Below, piece by piece: positions 23,221 to 29,592 of a stretch of DNA of 29,592 bases. The position numbers and the translations under genes were made by a program. The DNA lies in NCBI GenBank assembly GCA_035491935.1, contig DATJJW010000150.1:1-29592 (forward strand), written 5' to 3'. The DNA comes from DATJJW01 sp035491935 (lineage in GTDB: Bacteria > Pseudomonadota > Alphaproteobacteria > ATCC43930 > CGMCC-115725). Below the pieces are notes generated by a model, which did not search any database, had not been told where the DNA came from, and was given only the letters and a program-made list of their open reading frames with translations. How positions within the stretch are numbered: position 1 is the stretch's first letter; every line of letters starts with the position of its first letter.

Positions 23221-24408
23221 TTAAGTAGCGGGTCCAGCCAGAGCCGGCACCGAGATGACGCCGGTGAGCTTTGCGGGGTCGAGCGCCATGATCGCCGCCT
23301 CGTCGAAGGTGTCGCCCATTTCGGACGGCACGCCCGTCTGGGCGATCGCCTCCAGCCACTTGCGGTGGATGCGGGGATCCTGATCCTCGTACTCGATCTG
23401 CCGGCCGCCCTGCTTCACCGACTGCGCACCACCGCCCTCGGCGCTCTTGCGGCGCAGGGAGATGAACGGATAGCGGCGCGAACCCAGGCTGCAGGCCAGA
23501 TACCGAGCCGGGTGGTCGCAGGTATTGAAGTGCTGGTGGAACATCCAGAAAGGCGGCGTGTACATGACGCCGTGGCGCCAGGGGATCTCGACGAACTCGC
23601 TGTCACCCTCGTACCAGAGCAGCGAATAGCCTTCGCCGTCGACCGCATGGACGTGGGTACCGGCAGCGTGGCGATGAGCCTTCTTGTAACGGCCGGTCGG
23701 CACCTGCGAACAATGGGAGTGCATCGTGCCGTCGGCCAGCACCATGGCGACGTTGAGCGAGCCCTTCCCGCGCTCGGCCAGGTCATAGAGCTTGAAGCCG
23801 GTGAGATCCGGGACGAAGTTCGTCTCCCAGATGTTCTGCTGCTTCTTGATCATCTCCTTCGTATAGACCGAGAGGTCGCCGCCGCCATCGTAATGGCTGT
23901 CGGTGCCGCAGCGCTCCGGGAAGACGAAGTCGTTTTTGAAGACGAAATCCAGGTTGTGGTAGAGGTTGATCGTCAGTGGCGCGTCATTGGTGCAGGACAG
24001 CCGGCATGGCTCCTGCCCTGAGCCATTGAGGATCTGGTACTGGCAATTCAGCGGAATGGCGAAGAGCGCTTTCGGCCCCCATTCGAAGCTGCGCGTCTCG
24101 CCATTCGGCAGCCACACCACCGTCGAACCATGGCCGGTCAGCACATAGATGAAGCACTCGTAGAGATGCTTCAGCGGCCGGGTCTTCTTGCCGGGCTCGA
24201 TCTCCAGCACGTAATTGGCCATGAAATCGCCCATGCCATGGGTGTGGGCGAAGCAGCCCTTGGCGTCGTAGCGGTCCCAGCGAGATGTTTCCAGCGCAAT
24301 CAGGTCGTGGCCGAAATCCATATGGATCGGAATACCTTCGCCCCTGGCCCAGTCGCCATAGGGATCCTGCAGCATGCGCTTCCGATCAGCCGTGTCGACG
24401 TTCGCCAT
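23221..24408 (-). CDS. Bicupin protein, possibly an ethanolamine ammonia-lyase-activating type
   Basis: A 395-residue cytoplasmic double-cupin protein. ATG 24408 follows GAGAGGAA. The first cupin (about 60-150) keeps only part of the metal motif: Leu79 replaces the first His, while His81 and Glu84 remain. The second (about 225-310) is complete: G239-x5-His245-x-His247-x4-His252-x5-G258, with His for the usual Glu, then G280...His291-x3-Asn295. One metal site is therefore expected in the C-terminal half. I recall similar proteins named ethanolamine ammonia lyase-activating protein in databases, which fits the EutA-like gene directly behind; the label is memory, not proof. The gene leads an operon with the EutA-like ATPase and an MFS transporter and is divergent from an iron/B12-type importer. 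Confidence 0.82.
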   Translation of the reverse strand: MANVDTADRKRMLQDPYGDWARGEGIPIHMDFGHDLIALETSRWDRYDAKGCFAHTHGMGDFMANYVLEIEPGKKTRPLKHLYECFIYVLTGHGSTVVWLPNGETRSFEWGPKALFAIPLNCQYQILNGSGQEPCRLSCTNDAPLTINLYHNLDFVFKNDFVFPERCGTDSHYDGGGDLSVYTKEMIKKQQNIWETNFVPDLTGFKLYDLAERGKGSLNVAMVLADGTMHSHCSQVPTGRYKKAHRHAAGTHVHAVDGEGYSLLWYEGDSEFVEIPWRHGVMYTPPFWMFHQHFNTCDHPARYLACSLGSRRYPFISLRRKSAEGGGAQSVKQGGRQIEYEDQDPRIHRKWLEAIAQTGVPSEMGDTFDEAAIMALDPAKLTGVISVPALAGPAT

Positions 24409-24551
24409 TAATTCCTCTCCCCGGAACAGTGTTTCGTATGGCGGAACATAAAGCTCCCGTCATGGCAGCGCAAGCCTCTCGGAGGACCGCCGGACGCCCC
24501 TGCTCATATCCCCCAATCGTGACCGATTCCAATTCGTTATCACTCGCGCGA

Positions 24552-24575
24552 CGCTGTATGGCAGCGTATACAGCG
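24552..24575. promoter_or_regulatory. 8-bp inverted repeat upstream of the FecB-like gene
   Basis: Perfect arms CGCTGTAT (24552-24559) and ATACAGCG (24568-24575) are separated by 8 bases, which puts the half-site centres 16 bases apart. It lies about 30 bases before the start of the binding-protein gene in the roughly 200-base region shared with the divergent bicupin operon. It is either a dimeric regulator site or a 5' leader hairpin. I looked for a cobalamin-riboswitch B12 box in this region and did not find one. Confidence 0.45.
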
Positions 24576-24607
24576 CTATCCTTTCCCATATTGTCGCGGG
24601 GTTGGTC

Positions 24608-25684
24608 TTGATCGCCGTCACTCGCCGCCTGGCCACCTGTCTAGCCCTCCTCGGCTTGGTTCTCCTGTCGGCACCACTCGCCTCGGCCCGGACGATCACG
24701 GATTCGGCCGGGCGCAGCGTCACCATACCGGACAAGGTTGCCCGCGTCTTCGCCGCCGGGCCGCCGGCTTCCGTCCTGCTCTATGCGCTGGCGCCGCAGG
24801 ACATGATCGGCTGGGTCAAGGCCCCCAGCGATGCTGAGAAGCCGTTCCTGCTGCCGGCCGTGCGCGATTTGCCGGAACTGGGGCGCCTGACTGGGCGCGG
24901 CGACACGCTCAATCTGGAAGTGCTGCTCAAGGCCAAGCCCGATCTCATCATCGATTTCGGCACGATCAACGCGACATACAAGTCGCTGGCCGACCGGGTG
25001 CAGAGCCAGACCGGCATCCCCTATCTGCTGATCGATGGCAGCTTCGCCGATACGCCCAAGGCGCTGCGCCTGCTGGCAAACGCACTCGGCCTGGAGAAGC
25101 GTGGCGAAGACTTGGCCAGGGCGGCCGAGCAGATCTTCGGCGAGGTCGATGCGGTGCTGGCCAAGGTGCCGGCGGCAAGCCGCCCCAAGGTTTATCTCGC
25201 TCGCGGGCCCGAGGGGCTGGAGACCGGCTCCAAAGGCTCGATCAACACCGAAATCATCGAGCGCGTCGGCGGCATCAATGTGGCGCAAGGCACGATACGG
25301 CGCGGCGGCCTGATCGACGCCTCGCCCGAACAGGTGCTGGCCTGGGCGCCGGACACGATCATCACCCTCGATCCGCGCTTTGCCAAGGCGCTGCCTGGCA
25401 TGGCCGCTTGGGCCACCGTCCCGGCCGTGACGCGGCACCGGGTCTATCTGGCGCCGTCCTTGCCCTTCGGCTTCATCGACGCCCCACCCTCGCTCAACCG
25501 GCTGATCGGCCTCGTCTGGCTGCTGCATGAATTCTATCCGACCCAGGCGCCGGGCGATCTCAAGACCCAGGTGAAGGATTTCTTCCACCTCTTCTACCAG
25601 GTCGATCTCAGCGACGCCGACCTCGCCCAGGTGCTGTCTGGCCAAGTACTGTCTGGCCGGCACTTGGCCAAACAGCACCAATAA
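24608..25684 (+). CDS. ABC-type binding protein, FecB/BtuF-like (iron complex or cobalamin type)
   Basis: A 358-residue periplasmic binding protein of the TroA-like class III. No ATG is available at the N-terminus; TTG 24608 is chosen because GGGG lies six bases before it, and TTG 24602 is an alternative. A signal peptide follows (RRLATCLALLGLVLLSAPLASA, cut before RTITDSAGR). The mature part starts with the class-typical DSAGRSVTIPDKVARVFAAG, then LNLEVLLKAKPDLIIDFG. The ligand could be a ferric siderophore, haem, cobalamin or another metal chelate. It heads an operon with a FecCD-type permease (TTG 25693) and ATPase (GTG 26705). A large hairpin sits in its last codons. No TonB receptor is present in the window. 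Confidence 0.88.
   Translation: MIAVTRRLATCLALLGLVLLSAPLASARTITDSAGRSVTIPDKVARVFAAGPPASVLLYALAPQDMIGWVKAPSDAEKPFLLPAVRDLPELGRLTGRGDTLNLEVLLKAKPDLIIDFGTINATYKSLADRVQSQTGIPYLLIDGSFADTPKALRLLANALGLEKRGEDLARAAEQIFGEVDAVLAKVPAASRPKVYLARGPEGLETGSKGSINTEIIERVGGINVAQGTIRRGGLIDASPEQVLAWAPDTIITLDPRFAKALPGMAAWATVPAVTRHRVYLAPSLPFGFIDAPPSLNRLIGLVWLLHEFYPTQAPGDLKTQVKDFFHLFYQVDLSDADLAQVLSGQVLSGRHLAKQHQ
25630..25679 (+). repeat. Large intercistronic hairpin at the 3' end of the FecB-like gene
   Basis: The arms 25630-25647 and 25662-25679 are 18 bases long with one mismatch and a 14-base loop, covering the last codons before the TAA at 25682. A 15-base imperfect tandem duplication lies in the same place (CTGTCTGGCC twice, giving VLSG twice in the protein). 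A further 12-base palindrome AAGGCCGGCCTT follows at 25683-25694 and includes part of the permease TTG start codon. There is no T-run. It probably protects the binding-protein message from 3' exonucleases or lowers expression of downstream genes. Confidence 0.7.
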
Positions 25685-25692
25685 GGCCGGCC

Positions 25693-26691
25693 TTGCGCGC
25701 CCCGGTCATCCTGGTCCTGCTGGCGGCGCTGCTGCTGGTCGTGGCGCTGCTGGCGGCGGGCATCGGCCCCTACCCGATCCCACCGCACAAGGTTCTGACG
25801 GCCATGGTCGACCATCTGGCCGGCCGCCCCGATGGCGTCGTCGACACGGTGCTGTTCCAGATCCGCCTGCCGCGGGTACTGGCGGCCTTGCTGGTGGGAT
25901 CCGCACTGTCGGCAGCCGGTGCCGCCTATCAGAGCCTGTTCCGCAACCCGCTGGTCTCGCCGGATATATTGGGCGTCTCGACCGGTGCCGGCTTGGGCGC
26001 CGTGCTCGGCATCTTGCTTGGCCTGCCGGTCTGGCTCATCCAGTTCCTGGGCTTCGGCGGCGGCCTCGCCACCGTCGTCATCGTCATGGCGCTGGCCCAC
26101 ATCCTCAAGGGTGGCGGCGACATCCTGATATTGGTACTGGCCGGGCTGGTCGTCGGCACGCTGGCCGGCGCCGCGATATCCTTGGTCAAGGTGCTGGCCG
26201 ATCCCTACAACCAATTGCCAGCGATCACCTTTTGGCTGCTGGGCAGCCTGGCCGGCACCAAGCAGCAGGATGTGCTGGCGATAATGCCGGTCGTGCTGGT
26301 CGGGCTGGCCGTATTGCTGCTCGCGCGCTGGCGCATCGGCGTGTTGTCGATGGGCGATGACGATGCCCGGGCACTCGGCGTCGAGGTCACGCGGCTACGC
26401 CTGATCGTCATCCTGGCCGCAACCCTGGTCACGGCCAGCGTGGTGGCAATCTCCGGCGTCATCGGCTGGGTTGGACTGATGGTGCCACATATGGCGCGGC
26501 TCTTGGTCGGCGCACGCTTCGACCGCATGTTGCCGGCCTCGATCCTCGCCGGCGGCGCCTTCATGGTTGCGGTCGACACGGTGGCGCGCGCCGCCACGCG
26601 CACGGAAATTCCGCTGGGCGTGCTCACCGCCATGATCGGCGGCCCGATCTTCGTCTGGCTGCTGGCCCGGCGGCGCCGTGTGTTGTCATGA
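25693..26691 (+). CDS. FecCD/BtuC-family ABC permease
   Basis: A 332-residue inner-membrane permease of the iron-siderophore/cobalamin importer type. The start is TTG 25693, eight bases after the binding-protein stop; no ATG is available near the N-terminus. It is almost entirely hydrophobic segments, with family hallmarks RLPRVLAALLVGSALSAAGA, YQSLFRNPLVSPDILGVSTGAGLGA, the coupling-helix region (MGDDDARALGVEVTRLR), and VSVVGWVGLMVPHMAR-like SGVIGWVGLMVPHMARLLVG near residue 255. Length is normal (about 330-340). It should form a homodimer with two copies of the ATPase encoded next. The start codon lies in a perfect 12-base palindrome, so initiation may be limited. Confidence 0.92.
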   Translation: MRAPVILVLLAALLLVVALLAAGIGPYPIPPHKVLTAMVDHLAGRPDGVVDTVLFQIRLPRVLAALLVGSALSAAGAAYQSLFRNPLVSPDILGVSTGAGLGAVLGILLGLPVWLIQFLGFGGGLATVVIVMALAHILKGGGDILILVLAGLVVGTLAGAAISLVKVLADPYNQLPAITFWLLGSLAGTKQQDVLAIMPVVLVGLAVLLLARWRIGVLSMGDDDARALGVEVTRLRLIVILAATLVTASVVAISGVIGWVGLMVPHMARLLVGARFDRMLPASILAGGAFMVAVDTVARAATRTEIPLGVLTAMIGGPIFVWLLARRRRVLS

Positions 26692-26704
26692 CCGGAATAG
26701 TGTC

Positions 26705-27478
<774 letters not shown>

Positions 27479-27703
27479 CAAGGTCGCTTAGCAATTCTTG
27501 ATAGCCCGAGCCGAATTTTGCATTTCACAATCGGGGCTGGCACCTCTATTCACTTTCTCAAATGTCGACAGTAATCGCTGCGGGGGAAGCGGGGGGCCGC
27601 TGCTCATCAGCCTTAACCGATATCGACAATCTGTCCGAGGGGAGACGTCCCGCCTCGGGCCGTCTTGACAACACGAGTCCGGTATTCAGGAACAATCAGA
27701 ACG
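27479..27703. other. Intergenic region before the SsuBC-type ABC operon
   Basis: These 225 bases hold no gene I can support. Visible elements are two 8-base palindromes, TGTCGACA (27563-27570) and CGATATCG (27618-27625), and a G+C-rich hairpin starting CCGAGGGGA shortly after 27635 and closing with CCTCGG. A perfect TTGACA stands at 27665-27670, but the bases 16-18 further on do not give a convincing -10 box. The region probably carries the terminator or spacer of the importer operon and the promoter of the next one. Confidence 0.35.
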
Positions 27704-28543
27704 ATGCAGTCCAACCAGCCGGCCATTCAAGCGCGCCACCTGTCCCAGGAATTCACCCAGCCCGGCAGCAACACGCCGTTCCTGGCATTGCATGAGGCCT
27801 CCATCGACATCGCGCGGGGCGAGCTGGTCAGCCTGATCGGCCCGTCCGGCTGCGGCAAGAGCACATTGCTCAACATCATGGGCGGCCTGGCCAAACCAAC
27901 CAGCGGCACGATCAGCATCGCCGGCAAGCCTGTTACCGGCCCCTCGCCCAAGGAAGTGGCCTTCGTCTTCCAGGAGAACGCGCTCTTCCCCTGGAACACG
28001 ATCATCGAGAATTGCGACATCGGCATGCTGTTCCAGGGCGTGCCGAAGAAGGAGCGCATGGACCGTGCACGCCAGTCGCTGGAGGCGGTGGGGCTGTCGG
28101 AATTCGCCAACCACTATCCGGGCCAGCTTTCGGGCGGCATGCGCCAGCGTGCGGCACTCGCCCGTGCCCTCAGCCTCGAGACCGACATCATCCTGATGGA
28201 TGAGCCCTTCGGCGCGCTGGACGAGCAGACGCGCATGATCCTGGGCGAGGATCTGTCGGTGCTGCTGGCCCGCACCGGCAAGACCATCGTCTTCGTTACC
28301 CACAGCTTGGGCGAGGCGGTGTTTCTGTCCGACCGGGTCGCGGTGTTCTCCGCCCGCCCCGGAACGATCAAAGCCATCATCGACATCGACGAGCCGCATC
28401 CGCGCCGGCCGGATTTCGTGACATCCGACAAATTCGCCGGCTTGCGCAACACGCTCTACGGCATGCTGCATGACGAGATCCGCAAGACCTTGTCGCATCG
28501 CGTCGTCTCGAATGCGGCGGCCGATGGCGGACGGGCGTCATGA
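27704..28543 (+). CDS. ABC importer ATPase, SsuB/TauB family
   Basis: A 279-residue ATPase of the nitrate/sulfonate/taurine importer family. ATG 27704 has AGGAA ten bases upstream. Motifs in order: Walker A GPSGCGKST (46-54), the family-typical Q-loop FVFQENALFPWNTIIEN (87-103), signature LSGGMRQR (142-149), Walker B IILMDEPF (162-169), the D-loop GALDEQTR, and the switch His in VTHSLGEAVFLSDRV. Its stop overlaps the start of the permease gene (ATGA at 28540). Two permease genes follow, so the importer is probably a heterodimeric permease with this single ATPase. The binding protein is not upstream and may lie after the window. Confidence 0.93.
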   Translation: MQSNQPAIQARHLSQEFTQPGSNTPFLALHEASIDIARGELVSLIGPSGCGKSTLLNIMGGLAKPTSGTISIAGKPVTGPSPKEVAFVFQENALFPWNTIIENCDIGMLFQGVPKKERMDRARQSLEAVGLSEFANHYPGQLSGGMRQRAALARALSLETDIILMDEPFGALDEQTRMILGEDLSVLLARTGKTIVFVTHSLGEAVFLSDRVAVFSARPGTIKAIIDIDEPHPRRPDFVTSDKFAGLRNTLYGMLHDEIRKTLSHRVVSNAAADGGRAS

Positions 28544-29322
28544 TCCTGACAGGCGCCAAACCCGGCGGCACCCTTTTCATGCGCTCCAGCGCAGTCTGGG
28601 TGCAGCTTCTATTCCTGGCCATCCTGCTCACGCTCTGGTACCTGGCCGCCAATGATTGGAACGTGCCGGCGCTGCTGCTGCCGGAGCCGACCGGCGTGTT
28701 CCATCGCGCCGTCGGACTGATCGCCGACGGCGAAATCGTCGAGCCGTTGCAGACGACCTTGTTCGAGGCGGTGACGGCCTTCCTGACATCCGCCATCCTC
28801 GGCATCGCCTTCGGCTATTTTCTGTCGACCTCGCCCTTCATGACCGAGGTGTGCGATCCGCTGCTGACCAGCATCAACGCCATCCCCGCCATCCTGTTCC
28901 TGCCGCTTTTCGCCCTGCTGTTCGGCCTGGGCTCCGGGTCCAAGATCGCGCTCGGCATCACGGTCAGCTTCTTCCCGATCACGCTGCAGACGCTGGCGGC
29001 CTTCACCAATGTCGACAAGGTGCATATCCGCGCCGCCCAATCGATGGGCGCGTCGGCCGGGCATATGATCCGCTACGTGCTGCTGCCGTCGACCTTGCCG
29101 GTGATCGTCGCGGGATTGCGCATGGGCATGGTGCTCTCGTTCCTCGCCATCATCGGCGGCGAGACCATTGCCTCCTTCGCCGGTCTCGGCCATCAGGTCG
29201 CCGAAAGCTCCCAGGCCATGGATGCGGAGCTGATGTATGCCTGGATCGTCATCGTCATCACCGTTTCGGCGCTGCTGAACCTGGGGCTGTCGCAGTTGGA
29301 GAAGCTGGGGGTGCGGTCATGA
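28540..29322 (+). CDS. ABC importer permease, SsuC/TauC family (first)
   Basis: A 260-residue inner-membrane permease with about six membrane segments. The ATG overlaps the ATPase stop by four bases. Typical features are the N-terminal WVQLLFLAILLTLWYLAAND segment, LPEPTGVFHRAVGLI, and a central helix pair with TSINAIPAILFLPLFALLFGLGSGSK. The cytoplasmic EAA-like loop reads AAQSMGASAGHMIRYVLLPSTLP, which docks on the ATPase. It ends with another ATGA overlap (29319-29322) into a second permease gene. Relatives import sulfonates, taurine, nitrate, thiamine precursors or aromatic acids; the substrate here is unknown. Confidence 0.92.
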   Translation: MILTGAKPGGTLFMRSSAVWVQLLFLAILLTLWYLAANDWNVPALLLPEPTGVFHRAVGLIADGEIVEPLQTTLFEAVTAFLTSAILGIAFGYFLSTSPFMTEVCDPLLTSINAIPAILFLPLFALLFGLGSGSKIALGITVSFFPITLQTLAAFTNVDKVHIRAAQSMGASAGHMIRYVLLPSTLPVIVAGLRMGMVLSFLAIIGGETIASFAGLGHQVAESSQAMDAELMYAWIVIVITVSALLNLGLSQLEKLGVRS

Positions 29323-29592
29323 GCAGACGCGCCAAGGTACTGGTTACCCGCATCGCCATCATCGTGGCGCTGTTGGCGATCTGGGAGATCCTCGCCCGCT
29401 TCTTCGTCGACAAGACCTTCATCAGCCCGCCCTCGGTCGTCGTGATGTCCTATGGCCGGCTGTTCAGCCATGCCGGCATCGCCAATGCGATGCTGACGCT
29501 GCTGGTCGAGCTGGGATGCGCCTTCTGCCTGGCGGTCGTCATCGGCACGGCGATCGCGCTGGCGATCGCCAGCACCGATTTCTCGCGGCGCA
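29319..29592 (+). CDS. ABC importer permease, SsuC/TauC family (second, 3' end outside window)
   Basis: Ninety-one codons are visible, open to the window end. The ATG overlaps the previous permease stop by four bases. The start (RIAIIVALLAIWEILARFF) is a first membrane segment, followed by ISPPSVVVMSYGRLF and a TLLVELGCAFCLAVVIGTAIALAIA segment, the same architecture as the first permease but clearly different in sequence. Two non-identical permeases in a row suggest a heterodimeric membrane domain. The EAA loop lies beyond the window, so the assignment rests on the N-terminal part and context. Confidence 0.85.
   Translation, partial: MSRRAKVLVTRIAIIVALLAIWEILARFFVDKTFISPPSVVVMSYGRLFSHAGIANAMLTLLVELGCAFCLAVVIGTAIALAIASTDFSRR

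Noticed and set aside
24409..24607. Possible cobalamin riboswitch between the bicupin and importer genes
   Set aside because: No B12-box-like sequence or suitable stem arrangement was found on either strand by eye.
27496..27540. Possible terminator hairpin after the FecE-like gene (AGCCGAATTTTG against CACAATCGGGGCT)
   Set aside because: Pairing needs several mismatches and there is no T-run.
27665..27690. TTGACA as a sigma-70 promoter for the SsuB-type operon
   Set aside because: No -10 box at 16-18 bases; the nearest TATTCA is only 12 bases away.

Overview
The window is GC-rich, tightly packed bacterial DNA. Gene families and style (NodT-type outer-membrane factor, intradiol dioxygenase and PobA, SsuA/TauA-type ABC genes, stacked IclR/LacI/AraC regulators, many ATGA overlaps, GTG/TTG starts) fit an alphaproteobacterium with broad soil or water metabolism, probably Rhodospirillales-like. 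That placement is inference. I see no phage, insertion sequence, tRNA, rRNA or CRISPR array; it looks like ordinary chromosome carrying catabolic and transport modules.

Layout. (1) 1-3094: end of an RND drug-efflux operon, the C-terminal half of an MdtB/MdtC-like pump and its outer-membrane lipoprotein channel. (2) 3123-9012: a leftward unit of intradiol dioxygenase, zinc-free MDR oxidoreductase and DctA-type dicarboxylate carrier, closed by a very strong terminator at 3421-3466, with a small membrane protein beyond it. A LacI regulator and an SsuA/THI5-like binding protein are read rightward from the other side of the divergent promoter. (3) 9081-15188: a small VVVE-repeat secreted protein, pobA (4-hydroxybenzoate 3-hydroxylase) divergent from an AraC regulator, an FBP zinc-finger protein, an alpha/beta hydrolase, and two overlapping IclR regulators read away from the hydrolase across a clear dyad operator. 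(4) 15432-20207: a small secreted protein with its own terminator, a glutathione transferase, a two-gene chromate-type transporter, an M24 metallopeptidase coupled to a sarcosine-oxidase-like flavoenzyme, and a peptide-deformylase-like protein that has lost key metal ligands. (5) 20204-24408: a leftward operon of bicupin, EutA-like reactivase and DHA2 MFS transporter. (6) 24608-27478: a FecB/FecC/FecE-type importer operon with no ATG starts and a large hairpin after its first gene. (7) 27704-end: an SsuB/SsuC-type ABC importer with two successive permeases, the second cut by the window end.

How the genes may work together. Regions 2 and 3 read as an aromatic-compound island. PobA makes protocatechuate, the intradiol enzyme opens a catechol-type ring, DctA may move ring-cleavage acids, and four local regulators (LacI, AraC, two IclR) control separate parts. 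Protocatechuate dioxygenase genes are not in the window. The most unusual items are the EutA-like ATPase without ethanolamine ammonia-lyase, tied to a bicupin and an exporter, and the deformylase homologue with Ser and Gln in place of metal-binding Cys and His.
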